Positions 9,067-18,275 of a stretch of DNA of 50,245 bases are shown here, in pieces (positions within the stretch are counted from its first letter, which is position 1; every line of letters starts with the position of its first letter). The position numbers and the translations under genes were made by a program. The stretch is from positions 1-50,245 of the forward strand of contig NZ_PREX01000019.1 of assembly GCF_009935905.1 (NCBI RefSeq). Direction: 5' to 3'. A model generated the notes under the pieces. It made no database searches. It was not told the origin of the DNA and worked only from the letters and a program-made list of their open reading frames with translations. The stretch comes from Alkalibacterium sp. MB6 (lineage in GTDB: Bacteria > Bacillota > Bacilli > Lactobacillales > Carnobacteriaceae_A).

Positions 9067-9105
9067 AAGACGTTCCTACCCAACTCACATAGGTAGGAAC
9101 GTCTT
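9067..9105. terminator. Bidirectional terminator between pepA and the M16C peptidase gene
   Basis: A 14-bp perfect stem (AAGACGTTCCTACC / GGTAGGAACGTCTT) with an 11-nt loop and A/T tracts on both sides, set between two convergent genes. Confidence 0.9.
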
Positions 9106-9117
9106 ATTTGCTATTTA

Positions 9118-12012
9118 TTAATACAAATCATAGATTTCGTCGAACAAGTCTTTCTCTTTCTCGATTTGCGATTTGTTACCTATAACGGTAATCGTGCTTT
9201 CTTCCAGTACTTCTCTATACTGATCAGCTAGTGTGTTTAAGTCGTTTGCTTCAACTGCTAGAATCTCTTCTTTCAGGCGAACGATGTCTTGGCTAGTTAA
9301 CCCGCGTTGTAAGCGTCCGAAAGCCGTCACCCCTTTACTTATGGCCGACTGAGGCTGTTCTAGTGGACTCAGTGTGCCAATAATATATTTCACGAGTTCA
9401 GATTCCGATAAGTCTAAGTTAGCAACAAACTCTGGCAGTTTATTGTAAACATCTAACGTTTTACTAATATTAGGGTCTCGGTAAGACGCTAGTTTAAAGC
9501 TTCCATTTCTGCCGTGGCGGTATAAGGAACCATAAGCGCCACCTTTCACACGGATTTCATTCCATAAGAATTCATAGCGGAAAACAGTCGATAAGAAGTT
9601 TGCCACACCATTATAGTCAAGAATCCCTTTAGCATCTGCGGCTTTCGCTACATAGTTAACGTCTTGGGCAGTAACGAAGGCTTCGTTTTGACGTTGGCCA
9701 GCTTCAATGACTGCGGACTCTTCCAATTCTTGACTTGGCAAGTCAGCAAAGACTCTCTCCAGTTTTTCTTTAACTAACTTACCACGATCCTGTGCACCCG
9801 TATAGACCACGTTCAATCGTTTTTTATTCATCAAGCGAGACAAAGTTAAGGCTAGTTCTTGACTGATTTTTGCAAAGTCATTGGACTGCAAGCCGTCACG
9901 CGTTTCTTTCAAATAATTAAATTGATCGATGCCGTCAGTTAATTCTTCTAATTTAGCAACAGATTTAATTTGGCTCAGCGCACGAACTGCAGCAATCGTA
10001 TGTGCTCTAAAGTTAACTTTTTGCTCAAAGCTTGAAATGAATCGTTGAGTCAGTTTCAAAATATCAGACTGCTCATCAAATTGCGTATCCGTTACGATAT
10101 CTTTCATTAAGGCCAGTAACTGATCTAATGAGTCCTCTAACGCTTTCCCTTGTAAGATAAAGTAAGGCTTCAATTCACCTTGAGTATCTTCATAAACAGA
10201 AACCGTTCCGTAAATGCCACCGGTATGCAAGTCAATTTGTCTTTGCAGCGTTGCGGAATCATAAGAGCTGACTCTCAATTCACTTAGTAAACTGCTTAAA
10301 AAGCTTAATTGTTTATAGTCTTCTGCTTCAAAATCTTTGATGTCAAAGTAAAGACCCACATAATCGATACCTGATGTGAATTGAGGGGTGTGATAGAAGG
10401 ATGTCCCTTCTCCAAATGGCGACACTTCAATAGGGTAATCCTCTGTATCAGTTGTCATGTCTTCTCTCGTCAACGTCGGGATTTTAGCCAAGTCTTCTGG
10501 CTTATCCGGTGTTTCTTGACGTTTGATTAAAGCCTGTGTTTTAGACACAATCTCATTGATTTCATCTTCTGATAATGTTGCTTTGTATTCTTGTAATTTT
10601 TTATGCGTCTCTGCTTCTAAGCGGTCGTTTTTACCTGGTTCAGCTTTTAAAGCAATAGCGATACGCATAGGGTTATCCAGTAACTTCTCTTTAATGAGAT
10701 TTTCAAAATACCCATCTTCTGCTAATCGAGCCAGTTCTTCCAAGTACTGTGAGAACGACAAGTTAACATAAGGACTCTTATCATATAACCACGTGCTGTA
10801 TGCTGTTATTGCATAAATGACACCACGAGGGCTGTCTTCTGAAATAACAGACTCTTTTGTTTGGAAGGTAATTTTATTGATAGCTGCTTGAATTAACTCT
10901 TTGTCTAACCCTTTATTAACCAAGTCAGTCAGTGTATCGTTTACCACTTGTTTAAATTGATCCATTTTCTTAGCATCAGAGTATTTAGCCATAATCATAA
11001 AGGCAGTCGGGAAACCTATTTCATCTGAATCGCCATTAATGTCGCCACCGATTTCAGCATCCAGTAAGGCTTTTTTCAAAGGTGACTGGTTATTTCCGAA
11101 TAGAATCTCTGCTAGTACTTTCAGACCATAACTATTTAGCGCATCATCGGGTTCAGCCACATGCCAGCCTAGTGCCAAATAATCTTTACCTTCAGGGTTA
11201 TCCCCTTCAGTAATGGAGTACGTGTCTTCAAAGACCTCATCGGATGGTTGAGTCATCTCCACAGATAAATCAATATCAGCTTTTTCATTACCCACCCCTC
11301 CAAAATACTCTTCAAGAGCGTCAAAGGCTTCATTAATGTCTAAATCACCATATAAAACGGTCAATGACTGAGACGGGTGATAATATGTTTGGTGGAACTG
11401 AATAAATTCATCTTGAGTCAAAGATGGGATGGCTTTTGGATCTCCGCCTGATTCATAAGCGTAAATACTGTTTGGGTACAATTGGCTAGTTAAGTGATTA
11501 TACACTTGTCTTTCCGGAGAAGCAGTCGCCCCTTTCATCTCATTGTATACAACACCTTTGTAAATGAGTTCGTCTTCAGGCGATTCCAAATGGTAGTGCC
11601 AGCCTTCTTGTTCAAGGATCTGCGGGTCGTTATATAATTTTGGTTTAAAGACAGCATCCAAATACACACCCATCAAATGTTTGAAGTCTTTTTGGTTGGT
11701 TGAAGCGACTGGGTAAATGGTTTTATCTGAAAAAGTCATGGCATTAACGAACGTATTTAATGACCCTTTAATCAGTTCCACAAAAGGTTCTTTTGAAGGG
11801 TATTTCTCTGAACCGTTTAACACAGAGTGCTCTAAGATATGAGCGATACCATTGTCGTTATAAGGTGGTGTCTTGAAGCCAATAGTAAAAGCCTTGTTTG
11901 AATCATCATTGGCTATGTATAAAACGTGAGCACCTGTTTCTTCGTGTTCATACATCGTACCAACGGATTGAATGTCTGGTAATGCTTGTGTTTCTATTTC
12001 TTTAAATGCCAT
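9118..12012 (-). CDS. M16C insulinase-family metallopeptidase (PreP/Cym1-like)
   Basis: A 964-residue zinc peptidase of the presequence-protease type. The inverted zinc motif HxxEH is seen as HILEHSVLNGSEKYPS near residue 58, and the distal glutamate region as VVYNEMKGA near 155. The remainder covers the second M16 half and the C-terminal domains that close around the substrate. Length fits the family (about 970). No signal peptide, so it probably degrades peptides in the cytoplasm. The ATG at 12012 is preceded by GAAGGAG. A 107-bp AT-rich gap separates it from the SatE-like gene. Confidence 0.9.
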   Translation of the reverse strand: MAFKEIETQALPDIQSVGTMYEHEETGAHVLYIANDDSNKAFTIGFKTPPYNDNGIAHILEHSVLNGSEKYPSKEPFVELIKGSLNTFVNAMTFSDKTIYPVASTNQKDFKHLMGVYLDAVFKPKLYNDPQILEQEGWHYHLESPEDELIYKGVVYNEMKGATASPERQVYNHLTSQLYPNSIYAYESGGDPKAIPSLTQDEFIQFHQTYYHPSQSLTVLYGDLDINEAFDALEEYFGGVGNEKADIDLSVEMTQPSDEVFEDTYSITEGDNPEGKDYLALGWHVAEPDDALNSYGLKVLAEILFGNNQSPLKKALLDAEIGGDINGDSDEIGFPTAFMIMAKYSDAKKMDQFKQVVNDTLTDLVNKGLDKELIQAAINKITFQTKESVISEDSPRGVIYAITAYSTWLYDKSPYVNLSFSQYLEELARLAEDGYFENLIKEKLLDNPMRIAIALKAEPGKNDRLEAETHKKLQEYKATLSEDEINEIVSKTQALIKRQETPDKPEDLAKIPTLTREDMTTDTEDYPIEVSPFGEGTSFYHTPQFTSGIDYVGLYFDIKDFEAEDYKQLSFLSSLLSELRVSSYDSATLQRQIDLHTGGIYGTVSVYEDTQGELKPYFILQGKALEDSLDQLLALMKDIVTDTQFDEQSDILKLTQRFISSFEQKVNFRAHTIAAVRALSQIKSVAKLEELTDGIDQFNYLKETRDGLQSNDFAKISQELALTLSRLMNKKRLNVVYTGAQDRGKLVKEKLERVFADLPSQELEESAVIEAGQRQNEAFVTAQDVNYVAKAADAKGILDYNGVANFLSTVFRYEFLWNEIRVKGGAYGSLYRHGRNGSFKLASYRDPNISKTLDVYNKLPEFVANLDLSESELVKYIIGTLSPLEQPQSAISKGVTAFGRLQRGLTSQDIVRLKEEILAVEANDLNTLADQYREVLEESTITVIGNKSQIEKEKDLFDEIYDLY

Positions 12013-12119
12013 TAATCACTCTACTCCTTCAATTGTTATGTTATTCTTATCTTTCTCATAAGAATCTTATCTTAAGACATCATACCATGAAAAGGAATTA
12101 TAAAGGAAGGTATTCTCTT

Positions 12120-13136
12120 TTAAAAAAGTAGCAAAAGGAACAACACATAACATGCAAATGTGATGAAGACACTGAGCATCGTACCGATAACAAAGTATTC
12201 TGAAAAGTAAGGATCTTCAGCAATTAACTTATACCGGGCAAAGGCTTTGATGGATAGAATGGCTACGATTGACAGCAAACTACCGAATATAAACGAGAGT
12301 AAAATCAGCAGACGTTCCAAGTTACCAATCATCGCTCCTGCTCCTTTAAATCCCGACGCCGGCGAGTCTTCACGTCTAACACTAGACTCTTTTTTTATTT
12401 CTTTTGGGTCATATTGTAAACTAAACAGTCGAATCATGCGGTTAGCTGGACGCATTAACAGCAATAAGACAAGAACACCACTAATGAATAATTGGTAAGC
12501 ATTTGGATACATAAATGGGGCTGAAAGCAATCCCTGGGAGCCAACCAAGTTAAGGCCTTCCAAGGACAAGAAACTGATAAATAAAGCAATAGCCGCTGAT
12601 ACGAGTAATAAAGCTATGTATTGATAGAAGTTACTACGACTTGTATCATTCAGAACAAAATGAGGGTTCCGTCTATAATATAAAAACCCTATAATCATGA
12701 GTGAGACAAAAATAACAATCAAGTACTCTAAAGGGTTTCTGACAGCACTAAGCCAATGGTCAATGATGATAATCCAAAGGACTTTAATCAATTGATGGAG
12801 TAAGAACAATAGAATCCCTTTATTCTTTGAATACAGCTGGTGCATGCTTTGGTTTGTGTTAGTCAATAAACTGTTATTTAAAAATCGATTGAGTCTAACT
12901 TTTAAAAACTGATCGTATACACTTACTCCAAGAACCACGAGTAAAAATAGTGCTGTCCAGTAGAAACTAAAGGAAGTCGCATTTAATAATAAAATAATTA
13001 GATAAACCAAGCTCGTTCCCCATAAATAATGGATGGACGGTTCATTAGTGTCACGAAATGAATCATCTTCATTAGTCGGTCGGCAATATAAATCTGCAAA
13101 AATATGGGCAATTAATGCTTCAATTAACATGGGCAT
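12120..13136 (-). CDS. SatE-like DUF3307 membrane protein
   Basis: A 338-residue integral membrane protein with about eight hydrophobic segments. The N-terminal MLIEALIAHIFADLYCRP matches the start of DUF3307 proteins. In Streptococcus mutans the homologous satE lies with satD in an acid-tolerance operon; a role in acid or membrane stress is inferred from that. The start at 13136 is chosen because TGGAGA precedes it; this gives a 17-bp overlap with satD and implies translational coupling. A start at 13151 is possible but has no clear ribosome-binding site. Confidence 0.7.
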   Translation of the reverse strand: MPMLIEALIAHIFADLYCRPTNEDDSFRDTNEPSIHYLWGTSLVYLIILLLNATSFSFYWTALFLLVVLGVSVYDQFLKVRLNRFLNNSLLTNTNQSMHQLYSKNKGILLFLLHQLIKVLWIIIIDHWLSAVRNPLEYLIVIFVSLMIIGFLYYRRNPHFVLNDTSRSNFYQYIALLLVSAAIALFISFLSLEGLNLVGSQGLLSAPFMYPNAYQLFISGVLVLLLLMRPANRMIRLFSLQYDPKEIKKESSVRREDSPASGFKGAGAMIGNLERLLILLSFIFGSLLSIVAILSIKAFARYKLIAEDPYFSEYFVIGTMLSVFITFACYVLFLLLLF

Positions 13137-13833
13137 GTCTCCATTCTTCAATTCTTTCAGCTAGCAATCGTCGGGATTGCGTGTATTGTTTGATATTAGT
13201 AGAAATGAGGCGCTTACTGATGGTTTGATTGCTGAACGATTTGCTTAACCCTTCATTTAATGCCAGACGAATGGCTTGATTATCTATTTCTTTGTAGCCA
13301 GAAGTCTTTAATACATAATAAGCTGTTTCTTTTTGCGTTGTTGTCCACCCATTACGAATGACGTTTTGAAGGCGGATAATACTATTGTAAAAGGAATCAT
13401 CTTTTCCTGTTATCATTCGCTCATTTGACTGACCGTAATCATTTTGACCATGAATCCCTTCTATTGCTTCTCTGGCATGCCAGTAAGCGGGACCGTCTGA
13501 ACCAATGCTTAAGCGTTTGTCTTGAATAGGTGTAGTCAATTCTCCTATCCCTATCCCCCATCTTAAAGTGGCTTCTTCTCCAGTTTCCTCTAAACTCAGC
13601 AGCTGAAGCCGTAGACTGATGAGGTCGACAAAATAGAAGGCTGTTTCGACGTCGGAAACAATGCCTTGGAATTCGTCTCCTAAAGTAATCGTTAAATTCG
13701 ATTCCAGTCGACTGCTGTATTGGTCATTGATGTCGTTAATGATGTGAGCCAACACATTTTGAATAGCCGGTCGTTCTTTCATTTTCTTTGATGCAATCAT
13801 ATCGGCAATGATAGCCACTTTTAACTGGCTCAT
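13120..13833 (-). CDS. SatD family protein
   Basis: A 237-residue soluble protein matching SatD: N-terminal MSQLKVAIIADMIASKK, central LTITLGDEFQGIV, then RWGIGIGELTT and GSDGPAYWHAREAI. The family has no established activity; in S. mutans it belongs to the sat operon beside ylxM-ffh. Here ylxM-ffh is about 6 kb away and transcribed separately. The start at 13833 is supported by GAGGAGGG 9 nt upstream. The C-terminal part (residues 150-237) resembles a small helix-turn-helix-like domain, so DNA binding is possible (weak inference). Its promoter lies inside a large palindrome. Confidence 0.8.
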   Translation of the reverse strand: MSQLKVAIIADMIASKKMKERPAIQNVLAHIINDINDQYSSRLESNLTITLGDEFQGIVSDVETAFYFVDLISLRLQLLSLEETGEEATLRWGIGIGELTTPIQDKRLSIGSDGPAYWHAREAIEGIHGQNDYGQSNERMITGKDDSFYNSIIRLQNVIRNGWTTTQKETAYYVLKTSGYKEIDNQAIRLALNEGLSKSFSNQTISKRLISTNIKQYTQSRRLLAERIEEWRHAHVN

Positions 13834-13869
13834 GTCTTTTCCCTCCTCTTCTTTATGTCTCTCATTAAA

Positions 13870-13920
13870 AATATAAACCATATTTAGTTGATTATCAAGT
13901 ATCAACTAAATATGGTTTAT
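13870..13920 (-). promoter_or_regulatory. satD promoter embedded in a 20-bp-arm palindrome
   Basis: Two perfect 20-bp arms (ATAAACCATATTTAGTTGAT at 13873-13892 and its complement at 13901-13920) are separated by 8 nt. On the minus strand a promoter TTGATA (13898-13893), 17-nt spacer, TATATT (13875-13870) lies inside it: one arm fills the spacer and the other lies just upstream of the -35. The centre, TTGATTATCAA, resembles sites bound by MarR/FabT-type repressors. An operator controlling satDE is the likely role. Confidence 0.65.
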
Positions 13921-13921
13921 T

Positions 13922-13958
13922 AAAAAAAGCTCTGTAAACCGAATATCGTTTACAGAGC
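13922..13958 (-). terminator. Terminator of the osmC gene
   Basis: An 11-bp stem (GCTCTGTAAAC / GTTTACAGAGC) with an 8-nt loop, followed on the minus strand by T7, 8 bp after the OsmC stop codon. Confidence 0.9.
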
Positions 13959-13965
13959 CTTCCCA

Positions 13966-14397
13966 TCAGCTAGTATAAGGAACTGTTTGAACAGTTACCG
14001 TAGAGGATCCTTTTGTGAGCTTGGCTACTGGACAGCGTTTTTCAGCTGCATCGATTAATCGCTCAGCTTCACTTAAATCCAGTTCCTCTATAGAAGCAGT
14101 GATTGTTACTTGGAAGTAATAACCCACTTCTTTGCTTTCGCGTCTCATTTCAACGTCAGCTGAAACTCGGCTCTTATAGGTATACCCTCTACCTCTTAAT
14201 AATGACTGAATAGTGGCATTTAAACATGTTGTAATGGATAAACCAAAGAGCTCTTCAGGATTAGTCCCTGGGGTATCTTTTAATGGATTGCTCGTTACAA
14301 CAGCCAATCCTCTATCCCCTTCAACATAAGCAACACCGTCTAGACCATCCGTATTATGAACAGTTGTTTTATAAAGATAATCAGTCAAACCAGTCAC
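13966..14397 (-). CDS. OsmC/Ohr family peroxiredoxin-like protein
   Basis: A 143-residue cytoplasmic protein of the OsmC/Ohr fold, which reduces organic hydroperoxides with two reactive cysteines. Both are visible: Cys58 in TTCLNATIQS and Cys122 in EKRCPVAKL, and the GTNPEELFGLSITTC block is characteristic. The downstream gene of a likely two-gene operon: 7 bp separate it from the gene at 14405, and its own terminator follows. Confidence 0.88.
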   Translation of the reverse strand: MTGLTDYLYKTTVHNTDGLDGVAYVEGDRGLAVVTSNPLKDTPGTNPEELFGLSITTCLNATIQSLLRGRGYTYKSRVSADVEMRRESKEVGYYFQVTITASIEELDLSEAERLIDAAEKRCPVAKLTKGSSTVTVQTVPYTS

Positions 14398-14404
14398 TCT
14401 TTTC

Positions 14405-14890
14405 TTAGGATTTGCGTTGAGAAACGTCTACTCCATCAATTTTAGCCAGTTCTGGAAGCAAAGCAGCCAAAATACGTCCACCATAAACAAAGGTATCCAT
14501 CATTGGACTAACGTCTTCACCAGTGATACCTAAGTGGCGCATGATAATTTCGCCGTCTCCAGAAACGATGAAACGGTAGTATCCTGAACGCATCGCGTTG
14601 ATTTCGTTTAACTCAGTAACGATTTCAGGCATTTTGTTACGGTCAGTCACGTATCCAATTTTATTGTAAGTGATTTGATAGTTCACTCTTGTTGCATCTG
14701 ATTCATGAATAATGACACCACAAGCTACTGCTTTATCTTTCTGCACTCGTAAAGCTGTTTGGAAAATCAGCTGTTTTTGGGGTGTTTCTTCGCCATCTTT
14801 GTTGCGGATAGGCGCTTCGATTTCTCTTGTTTTAAATTGAATCTTTCTGTCTTGTGCTAAATATTTAAAGTTATCTGTAATAACGCTCAT
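14405..14890 (-). CDS. Hypothetical protein
   Basis: A 161-residue soluble protein I cannot place with certainty. The C-terminal half (NEINAMRSGYYRFIVSGDG, then a long helix with MMDTFVYGGRILAALLPEL) has the arrangement of YbjN- or SecB-like folds, but no diagnostic motif is present. The start at 14890 is supported by GGAGG 9 nt upstream. It lies 7 bp before the osmC-type gene, so the two are probably cotranscribed and may both serve stress responses. Confidence 0.55.
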   Translation of the reverse strand: MSVITDNFKYLAQDRKIQFKTREIEAPIRNKDGEETPQKQLIFQTALRVQKDKAVACGVIIHESDATRVNYQITYNKIGYVTDRNKMPEIVTELNEINAMRSGYYRFIVSGDGEIIMRHLGITGEDVSPMMDTFVYGGRILAALLPELAKIDGVDVSQRKS

Positions 14891-15053
14891 GTAAAATCCT
14901 CCATATAAGTAAATATAGTCGTTCATGCATCGCACGAATACAATTATAGCATAAACCGCTTACTAATTATAGGGTTCTCACAGAATTGTCATGACTTTAT
15001 CAGGAAACCTTTAATGACAGTAAAAGAAAGGCTTGAAATCTTTAGAACGACTA

Positions 15054-15082
15054 TTGGAAAAGGCTTCCACGAAGGGTATAAT
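15054..15082 (+). promoter_or_regulatory. Promoter of the lipoprotein gene
   Basis: TTGGAA (15054-15059), a 17-nt spacer and a consensus TATAAT (15077-15082), 34 bp before the start codon. Confidence 0.8.
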
Positions 15083-15115
15083 GAGCTTAAATTAATTGAC
15101 TAGGAGGCTGCTCAT

Positions 15116-15718
15116 TTGGGTAAAGGTATTCTATTGGTTATCGGTTTACTTTCATTAAACTTAGTGGCATGTACAAATCAAGATCAAAGCGACCTATTAG
15201 CCGAACAACAAGAAACGATAAACCAGCAAGAACAGCGTATAACCGATTTGGAAGAGACCGTATCGCAGCAAGAAGAATTGATCAATCAATTGACAATGCC
15301 CTTCTCCTATCTCGAACAGCTTTCTGAACAAGATAAACGACTAGCCACACTGTTTATAGAAGATAAAAAACAGGAACGTTTAGCTAACCTGTCACCTGAA
15401 TCTGCCTTGCTACTTTACTTACATGGTTTTGCGACAGATGATGTGGAATTGATTCAAGCTCTGACGTACAACAATGGACAATTCGATGATTTAGAGACAT
15501 TTTCTACTGTCCTATACGACGGGATGGCGGCATCGGATGTCAAAGAAGATGCCCTTACTTACCGATACTTTGACCAGCTGACAGTAAAAGAAGCCAGTGA
15601 TGCAGAAGATGACCGATTGGTCGAAATAGGCGTTGAGCTTGGCTCTTCTCGCTATGTAACCGTCTACCAGTTAACCCATCAAGACAATAGGTGGAAAGTG
15701 AATCATCCAAATTTTTAA
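15116..15718 (+). CDS. Predicted lipoprotein with N-terminal coiled coil
   Basis: A 200-residue protein with a lipoprotein signal peptide (GKGILLVIGLLSLNLVAC, lipobox LVAC at residues 16-19), followed by a Gln/Glu-rich coiled coil to about residue 60 and a compact C-terminal domain (residues 85-200) that resembles small stress or substrate-binding domains but is not recognised. It is expected to be tethered to the outer face of the membrane. The start is TTG at 15116, chosen because AGGAGG lies 8 nt upstream. It has its own strong promoter and a shared terminator with rplS. Confidence 0.72.
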   Translation: MGKGILLVIGLLSLNLVACTNQDQSDLLAEQQETINQQEQRITDLEETVSQQEELINQLTMPFSYLEQLSEQDKRLATLFIEDKKQERLANLSPESALLLYLHGFATDDVELIQALTYNNGQFDDLETFSTVLYDGMAASDVKEDALTYRYFDQLTVKEASDAEDDRLVEIGVELGSSRYVTVYQLTHQDNRWKVNHPNF

Positions 15719-15732
15719 CGGAAAGACAAACA

Positions 15733-15768
15733 AAAAAGCTGTACTCTCATAAAGAGAATACAGCTTTT
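15733..15768. terminator. Bidirectional terminator between the lipoprotein gene and rplS
   Basis: Stem built from AAAAAGCTGTA and TACAGCTTTT with an inner CTCT/AGAG pairing and A/T tracts on both sides, located between convergent genes. Confidence 0.85.
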
Positions 15769-15779
15769 CATTAGTCATC

Positions 15780-16133
15780 TTATTTGTTACGAACGCGCTC
15801 TGGAATACGAGCAGCTTTTCCGCGTAAGTTGCGTAGGTAGTACAATTTAGCACGACGTACACGACCTTGGCGAGTCACTTCAAGTTTTGCAACACGTGGT
15901 GAGTGAACTGGGAATGTACGCTCTACGCCTACACCGTTAGAAATCTTACGAACAGTATACATTTCGCTGATTCCTTGTCCACGACGTTTGATAACCACGC
16001 CTTCAAAAAGCTGAATACGCTCACGAGTGCCTTCTACGATACGAGCGTGAACTCTTACAGTATCTCCAGGACGGAAGTCAGGAAGATCTGAACGTAGTTG
16101 TTCGTTTGTGATAGCTTCGATTAATGGATTCAT
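15780..16133 (-). CDS. rplS: 50S ribosomal protein L19
   Basis: A 117-residue ribosomal protein at the 30S/50S interface. The conserved blocks [36 protein letters not shown] and [13 protein letters not shown] span the whole length, which is standard. It lies downstream of trmD but has its own promoter (16220-16248) and a structured leader, consistent with separate, autogenously controlled expression. Confidence 0.98.
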   Translation of the reverse strand: MNPLIEAITNEQLRSDLPDFRPGDTVRVHARIVEGTRERIQLFEGVVIKRRGQGISEMYTVRKISNGVGVERTFPVHSPRVAKLEVTRQGRVRRAKLYYLRNLRGKAARIPERVRNK

Positions 16134-16148
16134 TTTATCTTCTCCTCT

Positions 16149-16191
16149 CGCGCAACACTCTTAGGTGCTTGTCCCAGCGGAATATTGCGTA
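16149..16191 (-). ncRNA. Candidate L19 leader in the rplS 5' untranslated region
   Basis: Within the rplS untranslated region CGCAA and TTGCG pair to close a compact structure containing a short GC-rich core, followed closely by the ribosome-binding site GAGGAG. Firmicutes carry a known L19 leader family in this position, used for feedback by L19. I recognise position and shape, but have not matched a covariance model. Confidence 0.5.
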
Positions 16192-16219
16192 ATAAAAGTG
16201 GTTACCCACTCAAGTAAAT

Positions 16220-16248
16220 ACTTTACCATACATAAAAAAGACTGTAAA
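16220..16248 (-). promoter_or_regulatory. rplS promoter
   Basis: On the minus strand TTTACA (16248-16243), a 17-nt spacer and TAAAGT (16225-16220), about 87 bp upstream of the rplS start. Confidence 0.6.
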
Positions 16249-16276
16249 GGGTTTTTACTTGTTTCTTTTAAAAAAA

Positions 16277-17026
16277 TCATGATTCGTCTTCATTAAAGTC
16301 CCTTTGCCATTCAGCAATCCACTCTTGTTCCTGCTTGGTTAATACTCTGCCTTCAAGCATATCGGGCCGTCTGAAGAACGTCCGTTTTAATGACTCTTTA
16401 TGGCGCCACTCTTCAATCAGGCCGTGATTCCCACTCATGAGGACCTCGGGAACCTTCATGCCTTTATAATCAGCGGGTCGTGTATAATGAGGGTGTTCCA
16501 ATAAGCCGCTTGAATGAGAATCTGTCTCGGCTGATACGGCATTTCCCAACACGCCTGGAAGTAATCGGACGGTAGCATCTACCATAACCATAGCGGCTAA
16601 TTCCCCACCTGTTAAGACATAATCACCTAAAGAGACCTCATCAGTCACAAGGGACCTGACACGCTCGTCATAGCCTTCATAATGACCGCATAAAAAGATC
16701 AAGTGCTCTTCTTTTGAAAAGTCCTCAGCCATTTTTTGATTAAATGGTTTACCGGCCGGATCCATTAAAATGACTCGTTTTTTGGTAGATGGGTGTTGCT
16801 CTTCAATATGTGCCATCGCATCAAATAAAGGTTCAGGTTTAAGTAACATGCCTGCTCCCCCACCATAGGGCGTATCGTCGACCATTTGGTGTTTCCCTAG
16901 TCCAAATTGTCTAAAATTCACCCGGTTAAAGTCCAGCAAGCCTCTCTCAGCTGCCCGGTTCATAATGGAATGACCCATAGGCCCGTCAAACATTTCAGGG
17001 AAAAGAGTGACCACATCTATCTTCAT
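16277..17026 (-). CDS. trmD: tRNA (guanine-N1-)-methyltransferase
   Basis: A 249-residue SPOUT-class enzyme that methylates G37 of tRNAs using SAM, preventing +1 frameshifting. Recognisable blocks are [13 protein letters not shown] at the N terminus, [17 protein letters not shown], the SAM-binding knot with [12 protein letters not shown] and [16 protein letters not shown], and the C-terminal [18 protein letters not shown]. Length is normal. Its ATG overlaps the rimM stop (ATGA), so translation is coupled. Confidence 0.97.
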   Translation of the reverse strand: MKIDVVTLFPEMFDGPMGHSIMNRAAERGLLDFNRVNFRQFGLGKHQMVDDTPYGGGAGMLLKPEPLFDAMAHIEEQHPSTKKRVILMDPAGKPFNQKMAEDFSKEEHLIFLCGHYEGYDERVRSLVTDEVSLGDYVLTGGELAAMVMVDATVRLLPGVLGNAVSAETDSHSSGLLEHPHYTRPADYKGMKVPEVLMSGNHGLIEEWRHKESLKRTFFRRPDMLEGRVLTKQEQEWIAEWQRDFNEDES

Positions 17027-17535
17027 TCGTCTAACCCTTCCATCATATGAATGGTGACACGCTTGTCGTCAACATCCACATCCAAAACAACTGATTCAAT
17101 ATAAGGAATGAGTAAATCTTTTTTGCCTTGTCGCTGAATCACCCACACATCATTGGCACCAGTCTCCAGCACTTCTTTTACTTTGCCAACTTCTTCTCCT
17201 GTGTCTTCTACTACTAAGGAGCCGATAATGTCAGAAATGAAGAACTCATTTTCAGGAAGTTCAATCATTTGCTCTTCATTGACGCGAAGCATGCCTCCAA
17301 CAAAGTGTTCGACATCATTGATGGACGAATAACCTTCAAAGGTTAACAAGTCAAAAGACTTGTGGACACGGTGACTTTTGACGGTCAACTCGACTGATGT
17401 GCCATCTTCTCCAAACCAAGTCAATGGTTCACCTGTTTGGTAACGAACCTCTGGTAAATTAGTAATGGAAATGACTCTTACTTCACCTTTAAGCCCATGG
17501 GTATTCACAACTTTACCGACGTCAAAATATTCCAT
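17023..17535 (-). CDS. rimM: Ribosome maturation factor RimM
   Basis: A 170-residue protein with an N-terminal RimM barrel ([18 protein letters not shown]) and a C-terminal PRC-barrel domain ([27 protein letters not shown]). It binds S19 and helps mature the 30S head. The start at 17535 is chosen because AAAGGA lies 9 nt upstream, whereas the alternative ATG at 17544 directly abuts that site. It is coupled to trmD by a 4-bp overlap. Confidence 0.95.
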   Translation of the reverse strand: MEYFDVGKVVNTHGLKGEVRVISITNLPEVRYQTGEPLTWFGEDGTSVELTVKSHRVHKSFDLLTFEGYSSINDVEHFVGGMLRVNEEQMIELPENEFFISDIIGSLVVEDTGEEVGKVKEVLETGANDVWVIQRQGKKDLLIPYIESVVLDVDVDDKRVTIHMMEGLDE

Positions 17536-17657
17536 TCTTCTCATTCCTTTCTGAATCTCGCTTATTTTTGAATAAAAAAGGGATGAACTCGAAGAGTCAC
17601 CCCATGTATGTGTTTAACTATAAGACCATTGTCAAAGGTAATGAAGTCACTCAAAAC

Positions 17658-17903
17658 CTAGTCAACAATCGTTAGACGGACACGTTTCGATCCATCGTAT
17701 TGAATGCTGTAGACAATCGCACGAATCGCTTTCGCAATGCGTCCTTTTTTGCCGATCACTCGGCCAACATCATCAGGATGCACAGACAACAAGTACTCAT
17801 GAAACTCATCTGTGTCTTTCAAGTCAAGGGTGACTTCACCAGGATGACTGACTAACGGTTCAACAATCGTTCTGATTAATTCTCTCATTTCTTGATCAGT
17901 CAT
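17658..17903 (-). CDS. khpA: KH-domain RNA-binding protein KhpA (YlqC)
   Basis: An 81-residue protein made almost entirely of one KH domain, with the GxxG RNA-binding loop visible as GRVIGKKGRIAKAIR. KhpA pairs with KhpB (Jag) and affects cell division and elongation in streptococci. The location between rpsP and rimM is the conserved one. The start at 17903 is taken because GAAGG lies 9 nt before it; ATG at 17912 abuts that site. Confidence 0.92.
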   Translation of the reverse strand: MTDQEMRELIRTIVEPLVSHPGEVTLDLKDTDEFHEYLLSVHPDDVGRVIGKKGRIAKAIRAIVYSIQYDGSKRVRLTIVD

Positions 17904-17941
17904 AATACCCATCCTTCTTTATTATACTAAGTATACAGAAG

Positions 17942-17979
17942 GAAGAAAAGAAAGGGGCATATGGCCTCTTCTTTTCTTC
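17942..17979 (-). terminator. Hairpin between rpsP and khpA (attenuator or processing site)
   Basis: An 11-bp stem (GAAGAAAAGAA / TTCTTTTCTTC) with an inner GGC/GCC-containing part. On the minus strand it follows rpsP but lacks a clean T tract, so partial termination or an RNA-processing structure is as likely as full termination. Confidence 0.55.
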
Positions 17980-18002
17980 TTCAACGACTAATTAAATTAA
18001 CC

Positions 18003-18275
18003 TTATTTGTTGTATTTTTCTTCGTGGAATCGAGTCATGATTCCTTGTTTAGATAGTAAGTTTCTTACAGTTTCAGATGGTTTTGCGCCATCTCTTAACC
18101 ATTTCATGACTAACTCTTCATCAATTTTGACTTGAGCTGGTTCTGATACAGGGTTGTAAGTTCCCACCTGTTCGATAATACGTCCATCACGTGGCGAACG
18201 AGAATCTGCAACGACTAAACGGTAAAAAGGATTTCTTTTTGAACCCATACGTTTCATACGAATTTTAACTGCCAT
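18003..18275 (-). CDS. rpsP: 30S ribosomal protein S16
   Basis: A 90-residue protein of the 30S body. [32 protein letters not shown] is split across the first 32 residues in the standard way, and [11 protein letters not shown] follows. It is the first gene of the rpsP-khpA-rimM-trmD cluster, with its own promoter about 90 bp upstream and an AGGAGG-type ribosome-binding site. Confidence 0.97.
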   Translation of the reverse strand: MAVKIRMKRMGSKRNPFYRLVVADSRSPRDGRIIEQVGTYNPVSEPAQVKIDEELVMKWLRDGAKPSETVRNLLSKQGIMTRFHEEKYNK

